This document shows positions 1-7,422 of a stretch of DNA of 39,229 nucleotides, piece after piece. The number at the start of each line of letters is the position of its first letter. Position 1 is the stretch's first letter. The notes beneath the pieces were generated by a model. The model saw only the letters and a program-made list of their open reading frames with translations, ran no database searches and was not told where the DNA came from. Origin of the DNA: an uncultured Prevotella sp. (GTDB taxonomy: Bacteria; Bacteroidota; Bacteroidia; Bacteroidales; Bacteroidaceae). The stretch is from positions 1 through 39,229 of the forward strand of contig URQS01000030.1 in the NCBI GenBank assembly GCA_900550035.1, in the 5' to 3' direction. The position numbers and the translations under genes are program-made.

Positions 1-697
1 AGTTCGACTGTGTGTACTTCAGTGTGATGAGCGAGATGATGAGGTCGCGGATAGCCTCTGGTGTGAAGTTCTTTGCCTTTGTGGGGATGTTCTCGAAGAG
101 AGCCGGGTCGTCGAGCTTCACCTCGTTGCGTCCCTGCTCGAAAGTCACGCCGAATACCTGCTTGTGCTCGATGGGGGCCGGAGTGTAGTTGGGGTCAATC
201 TTAATCACGTTGTATGTACCCTTGCGCTTTGCCTTCAGAATCTCAAGAGCCTCGGGAGTGAAGTCGGGAGCAATAACGCCGTCGCTCACCTCACGCTTGA
301 TGAGAGTAGCTGTGGCAGCGTCGCAAGTGTCGCTCAGGGCTACGAAGTCGCCATACGAGCTCATGCGGTCGGCACCACGTGCACGTGCATAGGCACAAGC
401 GATGGGCGAGAGTTCAATCTTAACGTCGTCGACGAAGTATATCTTCTTCAATGTGTCGCTCAGAGGCAGACCAACTGCTGCACCTGCGGGCGATACGTGC
501 TTGAACGATGCTGCTGCTGCAAGACCTGTTGCAGCCTTCAATTCCTTGACGAGCTGCCATGAGTTGAAAGCATCGAGGAAATTGATGTAGCCGGGACGGC
601 CGTTGAGTACTTCGATAGGGAGTTCGCCTTCTTCCATATATATGCGCGAAGGCTTCTGGTTCGGATTGCATCCGTACTTGAGTGCTAATTCTTTCAT
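1..697 (-). CDS. AICAR formyltransferase, stand-alone type (partial)
   Basis: This is the N-terminal 232 residues of a phosphoribosylaminoimidazolecarboxamide formyltransferase; the gene runs off the left edge. The enzyme transfers a formyl group from 10-formyl-THF to AICAR, the penultimate step of IMP synthesis, in the cytosol. Visible signatures are KYGCNPNQ at residues 7-14, DAFNSWQLVKEL at about 42-53, and the Lys-His catalytic pair in SFKHVSPAG (K66-H67). The protein starts directly with the transformylase domain, whereas classical PurH carries about 200 residues of IMP cyclohydrolase first. This is therefore the short form, or the cyclohydrolase is elsewhere. The start is the ATG on the complement at 695-697. 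A TAATTTTG promoter box lies 32 bp upstream, divergent from the next gene. The family is confident; whether it is the sole AICAR transformylase is unknown. Confidence 0.88.
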   Translation of the reverse strand, partial: MKELALKYGCNPNQKPSRIYMEEGELPIEVLNGRPGYINFLDAFNSWQLVKELKAATGLAAAASFKHVSPAGAAVGLPLSDTLKKIYFVDDVKIELSPIACAYARARGADRMSSYGDFVALSDTCDAATATLIKREVSDGVIAPDFTPEALEILKAKRKGTYNVIKIDPNYTPAPIEHKQVFGVTFEQGRNEVKLDDPALFENIPTKAKNFTPEAIRDLIISLITLKYTQSN

Positions 698-728
698 ACA
701 GTGAATATAAGAATGAAAAATATGTCTG

Positions 729-736
729 CAAAATTA
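729..736 (-). promoter_or_regulatory. Bacteroidetes -7 box of the AICAR transformylase gene
   Basis: On the complement this reads TAATTTTG, matching the TAnnTTTG consensus, about 30 bp before the ATG. No clear TTTG -33 element is seen at the usual spacing, so this is a moderate call. Confidence 0.5.
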
Positions 737-758
737 CGATTTTTCCACTAAAAAGCAG

Positions 759-766
759 TACATTTG
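759..766 (+). promoter_or_regulatory. Bacteroidetes -7 box upstream of the 77-aa gene
   Basis: TACATTTG matches TAnnTTTG and lies 27 bp before the ATG at 794, divergent from the promoter at 729-736. No good -33 TTTG is visible. Confidence 0.5.
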
Positions 767-793
767 CGTCAAAATATTACATATTAGGATGTT

Positions 794-1027
794 ATGAGCA
801 TTAATTACGCACTGAAGAAACTGTTTGACACCGTCGAGCATGAGTTGGAGCGCATTCCGCAGAAGGTTCGCGCCCTCGACAAGTTGCGTCTGTACATCAC
901 AGGTAAGGAGAAGCCCTCGCGCGAAACTCTCGACCGTATATCGCTGTTGGTTGGGTTTCAGGATTGGGAATCGTTCAAGGAGGCCCTGCGTGGCAAAACT
1001 GATGGACAGGAGAATTTTGAAGATTAA
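794..1027 (+). CDS. Small conserved-type helical protein, function unknown
   Basis: A 77-residue charged, probably all-helical protein with no signal peptide or membrane segment. The second half (PSRETLDRISLLVGFQDWES and following) resembles a helical segment of the type TLDxLAxxxGFxxWxxF that occurs in many uncharacterised Bacteroidetes proteins, some with DNA-binding domains; this is from memory. It has its own TACATTTG promoter box 27 bp upstream and stops 52 bp before the aminopeptidase gene, so the two could be co-transcribed. A small inverted repeat (AAGATG-CA-CATCTT) overlaps and follows its stop. Base and codon use match the neighbours, which supports a real gene. Function not assigned. 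Confidence 0.65.
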   Translation: MSINYALKKLFDTVEHELERIPQKVRALDKLRLYITGKEKPSRETLDRISLLVGFQDWESFKEALRGKTDGQENFED

Positions 1028-1079
1028 GATGCACATCTTATAAGTATCAGGTGCTAAAAACTACCTTAAATATTTATTT

Positions 1080-2492
1080 ATGAACAAATCAACAGTATTG
1101 TTAGGCTTATGCCTCGCGCTTGCCCCAATGGCTGGCGCACAGACACTGAACAAGCAGGGTGGCATCTCGTCGCAGACCTTGCAGAAAATTGTGAAGGCTC
1201 AGGAAGCTGCGCCCGTAAACAAGGCCGTATTCAACGCTTTGGCTGCGAACAAGATTGACGACTTGGCAAAGAACTTCGCCAATAAGGGACTGTTCGACTC
1301 GCACTTCAGCGTAGAGACTCCCAAGCAGTCGATACACAACCAGAAGAGTTCTGGTCGCTGCTGGATGTTCTCAAGTTTCAACGTGCTGCGTGCCGACTTC
1401 GCCCGTCGTCATGGAGATTCATTGTGCGTAGACTTCTCGCACGACTATCTCTTCTTCTACGACCAGCTCGAGAAGGCCAACCTTATGCTTCAGGGTGTTA
1501 TCGACAACGCCAAGAAGCCTATCGACGACCCACGTATGCAGTTCTTCTTCAAGAGTCCGCTCAACGATGGTGGTACATTCTGTGGTGTAGCCGACCTCGC
1601 TCCTAAGTACGGACTCGTTCCTATGTCGGCTCAGCCCGAGACATTCACTGCTGAGAATACAGCAAAGATGGGTTCGCTGCTCTCTTCTAAGCTTCGCGAG
1701 TATGGACTTGAGCTGCATCGCATGGTGGCTGCCGGCAAGAAGCCACAGGCCATTGCCGACCGCAAGACCGAGATGCTCTCTACCATATATCGTATGCTCT
1801 CTATGGCATATGGCGAGCCGGTGAAGGAGTTCACATACCAGTTCCGCGACAAGAACGGTCGTGCCGTAGGCGAGCCGCGCCGCTTCACACCTAAGTCGTT
1901 CTACGACGAGGTAGTGGGCAACCCGATTAAGGGTACATTCATCATGGTGATGAACGACCCGCGTCGTCCTTACCACAAGACATACGAGGTAGAGTACGAC
2001 CGCCATGTGTACGACGGTACCAACTGGAAGTACCTCAACCTGCCTATGGATGAGATTGCAAAGCTGGCTATCGCTTCGCTCAAGGACGGCAAGAAGATGT
2101 ATTCGTCGTACGACGTAGGCAAGCAGTTTGACCGTGAGCGTGGATTCTCTGACACTGAGAACTTCGACTACGCATCGCTCTTCTCTACCACATTCCCGAT
2201 GAACAAGGCCGACCGTATCGCTACATTCGATTCTGGTTCGACACACGCCATGACCCTCACTGCTGTCGATCTCGACAACGAGGGCAACCCGATCAAGTGG
2301 AAGGTGGAGAACAGCTGGGGCGCAACCAACGGCCATCAGGGCTGCATTATCATGACCAACCGCTGGTTTAACGAGTACATGTTCCGTCTTGTAGTTGACA
2401 AGAAATATGTGCCTGAGACATTGCTCAAGGAGTTTGAGCAGAAGCCGTTGATGGTGACACCTGAGGATCCGCTCTTCAGCGACGATATGTAA
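1080..2492 (+). CDS. pepC: Secreted aminopeptidase C (bleomycin hydrolase family, peptidase C1B)
   Basis: A 470-residue papain-fold cysteine aminopeptidase. The catalytic set is complete: Gln88 and Cys94 in NQKSSGRCWMFSS, His389 in GSTHAMTLT, and Asn411 in VENSWG. The length agrees with the PepC/bleomycin hydrolase family (about 440-450 residues) plus an N-terminal signal peptide (MNKSTVLLGLCLALAPMAGA, probable cleavage after residue 20). The enzyme should therefore act in the periplasm or outside, degrading peptides from their N-terminus, unlike the cytosolic lactococcal enzyme. The C-terminal end (EDPLFSDDM) differs from the self-processing tail of the yeast enzyme. A strong 21-bp-stem terminator follows 28 bp after the stop, shared with the convergent PAP2 gene. 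Family assignment is very secure; the exported location is inferred from the signal sequence. Confidence 0.95.
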   Translation: MNKSTVLLGLCLALAPMAGAQTLNKQGGISSQTLQKIVKAQEAAPVNKAVFNALAANKIDDLAKNFANKGLFDSHFSVETPKQSIHNQKSSGRCWMFSSFNVLRADFARRHGDSLCVDFSHDYLFFYDQLEKANLMLQGVIDNAKKPIDDPRMQFFFKSPLNDGGTFCGVADLAPKYGLVPMSAQPETFTAENTAKMGSLLSSKLREYGLELHRMVAAGKKPQAIADRKTEMLSTIYRMLSMAYGEPVKEFTYQFRDKNGRAVGEPRRFTPKSFYDEVVGNPIKGTFIMVMNDPRRPYHKTYEVEYDRHVYDGTNWKYLNLPMDEIAKLAIASLKDGKKMYSSYDVGKQFDRERGFSDTENFDYASLFSTTFPMNKADRIATFDSGSTHAMTLTAVDLDNEGNPIKWKVENSWGATNGHQGCIIMTNRWFNEYMFRLVVDKKYVPETLLKEFEQKPLMVTPEDPLFSDDM

Positions 2493-2520
2493 TCATCGCA
2501 TATTCAATACATAATGTTAT

Positions 2521-2568
2521 TATACCAAAAGAGGCTATGGCGCATTTGCCATAGCCTCTTTTGGTATA
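2521..2568. terminator. Bidirectional terminator between pepC and PAP2 gene
   Basis: A perfect 21-bp inverted repeat (2521-2541 with 2548-2568) encloses the 6-nt loop GCATTT. The stem base is AAAAGAGG/CCTCTTTT, giving U-runs on both strands. It sits between the convergent stops at 2492 and 2587. Confidence 0.85.
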
Positions 2569-2586
2569 TATTGTTCTGTATGGATT

Positions 2587-3543
2587 TTACATTCGTCGTG
2601 TAGCCATCGTCAGGCCTGCGTACAGCAGGGCGCCCGTGATGAGGCCAGCCAGTGCGTCCACTACGTAGTGTGCCTGTATGTACACCGTCGACATGCACAG
2701 CAGCACGTAGAAGGGTAGCAGGCAGAACACCAGCCGGCGTTGACGGGTGTGGCACGCCAGCAGCATGCAAACAGTAGATATGCCAACGTGCGACGACGGG
2801 AATGCCGCTGTGGGACGTTCGCCTGCCGCCTTGGCATTCTCCACGAGTCCGTAGAAGAATCCGTCGGTGTAGCCCGGAGTGGCGAGACACTCCTGATGGG
2901 TGTTGAAGTAGGTGCCGAGCTGCGGGAATATGCCCGATGCGATGTTGTCTACGCCCACAGCTTTATAATAGAACGTGGGTCCGACGACGGGCACGAAGAT
3001 GAAGATGATGTAGTAGATGAAGAATGATGCCATCACTACGAAAGCCGCACGCTGGAACTCGTTGTAGCGTCTGGCGAAATAGAAAAGCACCACCAGTGCT
3101 ATCATCGGGTAGTAGCTGGCGTAGCCCATGCTCATCAGTTCGCTTATGACGGGCCACGAGAATTTCTCGGCGAAGTAGAGCGAGGGCTGGTATCCGAACA
3201 ACGACTGCTCCCATGTGCAGAATACATGGTCGAGATTGTTGAACATACGGTTCAGCTCGTAGGTGTCGGGATACCACCATGCCAGCAGCGACATTTGCGC
3301 CACTACACGCGCCAGTTGCGTCAGTCGGCATGGAATCATGCGGTACACCAGCCACAGAGCCAATGTCATAGCCACCACGCGCACACGTCCCCATATCATT
3401 GAGTCGGGGTTTTGCAGTTTTGTATATGTAAACAGAGCCACCAGCAGTGTGAACACTGTGTAGCCCAGTACGAGCCATTCGAGAGCAAGCAGTCCGCGTT
3501 TGGGCTTCTGTTCAATGGCGAAGAGTTGTTTTATGAAGTTCAT
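2587..3543 (-). CDS. PAP2-family membrane phosphatase
   Basis: A 318-residue polytopic inner-membrane protein of the phosphatidic-acid-phosphatase (PAP2) superfamily. The C-terminal half carries the core motifs: PSSH with His252 inside AAFPSSHVGIS, and AHYVVDALAG with His292 and Asp296. The upstream KxxxxxxRP motif is only loosely present as KAAGERP (238-244). Around six or more hydrophobic segments are visible (about 22-38, 53-69, 145-157, 166-188, 253-264, 270-290). Relatives hydrolyse lipid phosphates or pyrophosphates, or exchange phospho-inositol head groups. The gene starts 18 bp after the epimerase stop, so the two form an operon read leftward. The substrate cannot be inferred; an undecaprenyl or lipid-linked sugar role would fit the glycan genes around it. 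Confidence 0.85.
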   Translation of the reverse strand: MNFIKQLFAIEQKPKRGLLALEWLVLGYTVFTLLVALFTYTKLQNPDSMIWGRVRVVAMTLALWLVYRMIPCRLTQLARVVAQMSLLAWWYPDTYELNRMFNNLDHVFCTWEQSLFGYQPSLYFAEKFSWPVISELMSMGYASYYPMIALVVLFYFARRYNEFQRAAFVVMASFFIYYIIFIFVPVVGPTFYYKAVGVDNIASGIFPQLGTYFNTHQECLATPGYTDGFFYGLVENAKAAGERPTAAFPSSHVGISTVCMLLACHTRQRRLVFCLLPFYVLLCMSTVYIQAHYVVDALAGLITGALLYAGLTMATRRM

Positions 3544-3561
3544 TTTATTATTGTTTTGTTT

Positions 3562-4563
3562 TTACAGCCATCCGTTCTGCTGATACCATTCCACCGCCAG
3601 ACGCACACCGTCCGCCAGCTTGTAGTGCGGATGATAGCCCAGTTCGTCCATCGTCGGTTCGATGTCGCAACGCCAGTTGCGCTGACGCAGAATGTTGTAC
3701 TTGTCGTTGTTGAGAGCCGTCGGCTTGTGAGTGATGCGGCCTATGCGCTCGCCTATATATGTCACGGCACGCAACGCCCATATCGGAGCTACGATGCGCA
3801 GCATCCACTTCACGCCCATCTCCTTCTTTAGCAGACGTGAGAAGTCGGCCGACTGGTACACCTCGCCATCGGTAAGGAAGTATTTGCGTCCGCTCATGCC
3901 ACGGTCTAAAGCCAGGAACACTGCCTGCACAACATCAAGCACATACACGAACGTGATGTCCTGACGGCGGAATCCGGCCCCGAAGTCGATGTGTCGCTTC
4001 ACGCTCTCAGCCATGAGGAAATAGTCCTTCTCGCGCGGTCCGTATACGCCCGTTGGGCGCAGGATTATGTAAGGGAAATCGTTGCCTATAGAGTCGAGAT
4101 AGCGCTCTGCCTCAAGCTTGCTGCGTCCGTAGGCTGTGTTGGGTCGCGGACAATCGTTCTCGGTGATGTCCTGATAGGGCTGTCGCTCGTGTATGGCACC
4201 ATATACGCTGAGCGAACTGAGGAATACAAATCGCTTAAGAGGCATCTGAAGCTCGATGAGAGCGTCCACCAGATTGCGTGTTCCGTCTGTGTTCATGCGT
4301 CGGAAGTCGGCGTTGTCAATACATTTGGTCACGCCGGCAGCATGCACAACATAGTCGAATGTGTGACCATCGAGCTGTTGCTTGAGTGCATCTTTCGATG
4401 CAAAGTCAAGTTCGATAAAGTTAATACGGCTGTCGGTGAGGTATCGGCGCGATGTGGTCTTGCGCACTGCCGCCCATACCTGCATGCCGCGGCGCAGGGC
4501 TTCTTCTACAATAAAACTGCCAATGAAACCGCTGGCACCGGTTATAAGAATATTGTTAGTCAT
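3562..4563 (-). CDS. NAD(P)-dependent epimerase/dehydratase (extended SDR)
   Basis: A 333-residue nucleotide-sugar-type extended SDR. The Rossmann motif GASGFIG is at residues 9-15 (GxxGxxG), the catalytic YxxxK is Y145/K149 in AYGRSKLEAE, and LSSLSVYG at about 115-122 provides the catalytic Ser region. The ATG at 4561-4563 was chosen because the Rossmann fold begins right after it and because a TACCTTTG promoter box sits 28 bp upstream. A start 42 bp further up would lie too close to that promoter. The family covers UDP-glucose 4-epimerases, GDP-mannose dehydratases and dihydroflavonol-type reductases; the substrate is not deducible. It leads a two-gene leftward operon with the PAP2 phosphatase, divergent from a glycosyltransferase pair, which suggests surface-glycan or lipid-linked sugar metabolism. 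Confidence 0.87.
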   Translation of the reverse strand: MTNNILITGASGFIGSFIVEEALRRGMQVWAAVRKTTSRRYLTDSRINFIELDFASKDALKQQLDGHTFDYVVHAAGVTKCIDNADFRRMNTDGTRNLVDALIELQMPLKRFVFLSSLSVYGAIHERQPYQDITENDCPRPNTAYGRSKLEAERYLDSIGNDFPYIILRPTGVYGPREKDYFLMAESVKRHIDFGAGFRRQDITFVYVLDVVQAVFLALDRGMSGRKYFLTDGEVYQSADFSRLLKKEMGVKWMLRIVAPIWALRAVTYIGERIGRITHKPTALNNDKYNILRQRNWRCDIEPTMDELGYHPHYKLADGVRLAVEWYQQNGWL

Positions 4564-4591
4564 TATGAATGATGATGCATAATTCGAGTTG

Positions 4592-4599
4592 CAAAGGTA
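4592..4599 (-). promoter_or_regulatory. Promoter of the epimerase-PAP2 operon
   Basis: The complement reads TACCTTTG (TAnnTTTG). A TTTG element lies 22 bp further upstream (4622-4625 on the complement), close to the usual spacing of 19-21. Confidence 0.65.
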
Positions 4600-4671
4600 G
4601 TGCAAAATATTGGCAATATGACAAATTTGAATGAATTTATTGTTAATGTGGCGATTACGGCCATTTTTTTG

Positions 4672-4679
4672 TATTTTTG
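4672..4679 (+). promoter_or_regulatory. Promoter of the glycosyltransferase pair
   Basis: TATTTTTG matches TAnnTTTG and lies 28 bp before the ATG at 4708. The -33 element is poor. It is divergent from the promoter at 4592-4599. Confidence 0.55.
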
Positions 4680-4707
4680 CAATTGCTTAATTAATAACCA
4701 ATAATAT

Positions 4708-5982
4708 ATGCGCGTATTAATTGTCAACACTAGCGAAAAGACGGGTGGCGCAGCAGTAGCAGCCAACCGCCTTATGGAGGCACTCAACAACAACGGTGTC
4801 AAGGCAAAGATGCTCGTAGCCAAGAAGGAGACCGACCGGATAACAGTCGTGCCACTGCCACACGGTAGACTCACACGACTGCATTTTCTGTGGGAACGTC
4901 TCACCATATTCTTCCGCCTGCACCTGCAACGCCGGCATCTCTTCGAAATAGATATAGCCAATGCAGGCTCCGATATAACCAGTCTGCCCGAGTTTAAGGA
5001 AGCTGATGTGATACACCTTAATTGGATAAACCAAGGCATGCTCTCGCTACGCTCTATCCGCAAGATACTGCGCAGCGGCAAACCGGTGGTGTGGACCATG
5101 CACGACCTTTGGCCCGCCACGGGTATATGCCACTACGCACGCACTTGTAGCGCATTCCGCACGGGATGCCACAACTGCCAGTTGTTGCCCGCAGGCGGCT
5201 CTACCAACGACCTCTCGCGCCGTGTGTGGACGCGCAAGAAGCATCTGTATCAGAACTCGAACATCCACTTCGTAACGTGCAGCCGATGGCTTGAAGACCA
5301 GGCCAAGCAGAGCGCACTATTCGTAGGGCAGCGCGTCACGTCCATACCCAACACCATCGATACCCGTGTGTTCTGTCTTGCCGACAGCAAGGAGGCAAGG
5401 CTGAGCGTAGGACTGCCTGCCGAGGGTCGCATCATACTGTTTGTGTCGCAGAAGGTGACCGACGAACGCAAGGGCATGGAATACTTCATCGACGCCATCG
5501 ACCGTCTGGTGAAGCTGCATCCCGAACTCAAGGACAACACGTCGGTGGCTGTGCTCGGCGGCAACGCCCAACTGGTTTGCGACCGCTTGGCATTGAAGGC
5601 ATATCCGCTCGGCTACGTCAGCGACGAGCGTAAGATTGTCGACATATACCGTTCGGCAGACATGTATGTGCTGCCGTCGCTCGAAGACAATCTGCCAAAC
5701 ACCATCATGGAGGCTATGGCGTGCGGAGTGCCGTGCGTAGGATTCCGTGTGGGCGGCATACCCGAAATGATAGAGCATCGCCGTACGGGCTATGTAGCCA
5801 ACTTCAAGGATAGCAACGATTTGGCTGTTGGCATGAACTGGGTGCTGCAAGAGGCCGACACCGACCAACTCAGTTCGGCATGCGTCAGCAAGGTGGCACG
5901 TTGCTACTCCGGACAGAGTGTGGCGATGCGCTATATAGAGGTGTACAACGAGCTGATAGCTCTTAAGCACTACATCGTTTAA
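4708..5982 (+). CDS. Glycosyltransferase family 4
   Basis: A 424-residue GT-B retaining glycosyltransferase. It starts with the Rossmann strand MRVLIVNTSEKTGGAAVAAN. The C-terminal nucleotide-sugar domain carries LPSLEDNLPNTIMEAMACGV, the family's acidic-x7-Glu motif (D327/E335), followed by GVPCVGFRVGGIPEMI. Between them is a Cys/His-rich stretch (about 131-152: ICHYARTCSAFRTGCHNC) typical of a Bacteroidetes GT4 subgroup. These enzymes add sugars to lipid-linked glycans at the cytoplasmic face; donor and acceptor are unknown. The next glycosyltransferase gene begins 25 bp after the stop, so the two should be co-transcribed from the promoter at 4672. Family certain, specificity unknown. Confidence 0.93.
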   Translation: MRVLIVNTSEKTGGAAVAANRLMEALNNNGVKAKMLVAKKETDRITVVPLPHGRLTRLHFLWERLTIFFRLHLQRRHLFEIDIANAGSDITSLPEFKEADVIHLNWINQGMLSLRSIRKILRSGKPVVWTMHDLWPATGICHYARTCSAFRTGCHNCQLLPAGGSTNDLSRRVWTRKKHLYQNSNIHFVTCSRWLEDQAKQSALFVGQRVTSIPNTIDTRVFCLADSKEARLSVGLPAEGRIILFVSQKVTDERKGMEYFIDAIDRLVKLHPELKDNTSVAVLGGNAQLVCDRLALKAYPLGYVSDERKIVDIYRSADMYVLPSLEDNLPNTIMEAMACGVPCVGFRVGGIPEMIEHRRTGYVANFKDSNDLAVGMNWVLQEADTDQLSSACVSKVARCYSGQSVAMRYIEVYNELIALKHYIV

Positions 5983-6007
5983 TAAATAGTCAACCAATAA
6001 GAAAATA

Positions 6008-6790
6008 ATGATAAAATTTTCAGTTATAACATGCACCTACAATGCGTCGGCGGTACTTGCACGCACGCTCGACAGCGTTCTCGAACAGTCGTGGACGCAG
6101 ATTGAGCACATCATCATCGACGGTGCATCCAAGGATAACACCCTGGCTATGGCCGAAGACTATAGCCGTAAGAACGAAGAAGAGGAGACCGAGCACGAAG
6201 TAGTCATCATCTCCGAGCCCGACCGTGGTCTGTACGACGCCATGAACAAGGGTCTGGCACGTGCCACGGGCGACTATATAGTCTATCTCAATGCCGGTGA
6301 CGTGTTCCCTTCGGACGAGACGCTCGAGCAGATATCCATCGAGGTGAACAACCGTTCGGACGGCAAGCTGCCCGCCGTGCTCTATGGCGACACCAATATA
6401 GTAGACGATGATGGACAGCTGTTGCACCCCCGCCGCCTGGCTCCGCCCGACAATCTCACGTGGCGTTCGTTCCGTCATGGCATGCTCGTGTGCCATCAGG
6501 CTTTCTATGCACGTACCGACCTCGCCCAAGCCGAACCTTACGACCTGCGCTACCGCTTCTCGGCTGACGTTGATTGGTGCATACGCATTATGAAGCGTGC
6601 CGAACGCGAGCATCTGGCGCTGCTGCGTCTGCCGCAGGTGGTAGTCAACTATCTCGACGGTGGCATGACCAACAAGAACCACCGTGCTTCGCTCATTGAG
6701 CGCTTCAATGTGATGCGCCGCCACTACGGGCTGCTCATGACCGTAGGCATGCATCTTTGGTTTGTAGTGAGAGCCGTTTTCAAGAAGTGA
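6008..6790 (+). CDS. Glycosyltransferase family 2
   Basis: A 260-residue GT-A fold enzyme. It opens with FSVITCTYNASAVLARTLDS, continues with IIDGASKDNT (36-45), SEPDRGLYDAMNKG (69-82) and the metal-site variant LNAGD (94-98) in place of a classical DxD. The C-terminal half has WCIRIMKR, found in many rhamnosyl- or colanic-acid-type transferases. No membrane segment is present except a hydrophobic C-terminal stretch (LLMTVGMHLWFVVRAVF) that may anchor it peripherally. It is second in a two-gene operon with the GT4 upstream, and a perfect 13-bp hairpin follows the stop by 46 bp. Substrate unknown. Confidence 0.92.
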   Translation: MIKFSVITCTYNASAVLARTLDSVLEQSWTQIEHIIIDGASKDNTLAMAEDYSRKNEEEETEHEVVIISEPDRGLYDAMNKGLARATGDYIVYLNAGDVFPSDETLEQISIEVNNRSDGKLPAVLYGDTNIVDDDGQLLHPRRLAPPDNLTWRSFRHGMLVCHQAFYARTDLAQAEPYDLRYRFSADVDWCIRIMKRAEREHLALLRLPQVVVNYLDGGMTNKNHRASLIERFNVMRRHYGLLMTVGMHLWFVVRAVFKK

Positions 6791-6836
6791 TAATCCCCCG
6801 AAACGACACCTTGACTTGTCGTATATTTGTGTTTTT

Positions 6837-6876
6837 GCGCCCGTTAAGTGATTTTATATCGTAACTTAACGGGCGC
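6837..6876 (+). terminator. Hairpin terminator after the GT4-GT2 operon
   Basis: A perfect 13-bp stem GCGCCCGTTAAGT / ACTTAACGGGCGC (6837-6849 with 6864-6876) has a 14-nt loop and is followed by ATTTG. The T-tract is weak but the stem is strong. Confidence 0.6.
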
Positions 6877-6929
6877 ATTTGCTTACAGATTTTCAGATGA
6901 AGAGTGTTGATATATGTTAATATATAGCT

Positions 6930-6991
6930 GTGTTCGAACACGTTGCGTTGATGTAAATCAATAAAACTATGATAATATTCATATTCATAGT
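6930..6991. promoter_or_regulatory. Possible operator palindromes upstream of the small RNA
   Basis: A perfect 12-bp palindrome GTGTTCGAACAC lies at 6930-6941. A spaced inverted repeat ACTATGA-N12-TCATAGT lies at 6966-6991, ending 9 bp before the -33 element of the RNA promoter. The position fits regulator binding but no regulator is identified. Confidence 0.3.
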
Positions 6992-6999
6992 GTAAACGC

Positions 7000-7029
7000 T
7001 TGTCACGTCACAAAATGTTAGTACCTTTG
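7000..7029 (+). promoter_or_regulatory. Promoter of small RNA copy 1
   Basis: TTG (7000-7002), a 19-bp spacer and TACCTTTG (7022-7029) match the Bacteroidetes sigma-factor consensus. The predicted start of transcription is near 7034-7037. Confidence 0.8.
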
Positions 7030-7033
7030 CATT

Positions 7034-7237
7034 GTCAAAAGGTTAATAGATTGTTTAGGTTAGTAGTAATAGATTTAGGTTTTTAGTTATTAGGTTTAAG
7101 GTAAATTTTTATCGATTGTTTAACAGGAAAACAATGAGGACTCGTGAGAATCTTCATTCATCTTTAGAAAAAAGGATTTTTAGTTAAACATAGGCTTTAC
7201 GGTGTTGCTCGTTGATGAGTGATGCCGTATTTTTTTT
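7034..7237 (+). ncRNA. Structured small RNA, copy 1 (Bacteroidales-1-like layout)
   Basis: A transcription unit of about 200 nt without a plausible reading frame. It has its own promoter (7000-7029) and ends in a 14-bp hairpin (7198-7211 with 7216-7229, loop TTGA) followed by eight T. Its first 73 bases are identical to a second unit at 37491. Inside, TGTTTAAC (7117-7124) can pair with GTTAAACA (7183-7190) to enclose a second hairpin around ATGAGGA/TCTTCAT. The 5' third has three TTAGGTT words at roughly 20-nt spacing. The design of promoter, conserved body and variable terminator agrees with the published description of the Bacteroidales-1 RNA motif, but I cannot confirm the family without a covariance search. 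Confidence 0.75.
7198..7237 (+). terminator. Terminator of small RNA copy 1
   Basis: A 14-bp stem with several G-T pairs (7198-7211 with 7216-7229), a TTGA loop and a run of eight T at 7230-7237. The sequence is unrelated to the terminator of copy 2 although the RNA bodies match. Confidence 0.85.
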
Positions 7238-7312
7238 GTGTCTTTTTCCCATTAATACTCGTTTTATGCGCAATAAAGCGGTGATAATGGGCTGTTTCTC
7301 AGAAAATTTATG

Positions 7313-7320
7313 TAAGTTTG
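7313..7320 (+). promoter_or_regulatory. Promoter of the CDP-ribitol / LicD gene train
   Basis: TAAGTTTG matches TAnnTTTG and lies about 100 bp before the ATG at 7423, downstream of the RNA terminator. The -33 element is not convincing. Confidence 0.5.
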
Positions 7321-7422
7321 CAGATGCAATAATTGTCTGTGTGTAGCACGCGGACAGCGACAATAGCGCCGATTTGTTCTGAAAGAATAAGCTATTTATT
7401 TGAAACCCTAAATTCACAAAGC

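Noticed and set aside
1419..2336. 305-aa open frame antisense to pepC
   Set aside because: Fully inside the aminopeptidase coding region, and typical of shadow frames in this codon usage.
7184..7417. 77-aa leftward frame beside the small RNA
   Set aside because: It overlaps the RNA terminator and the promoter of the next operon; no domain or start context.
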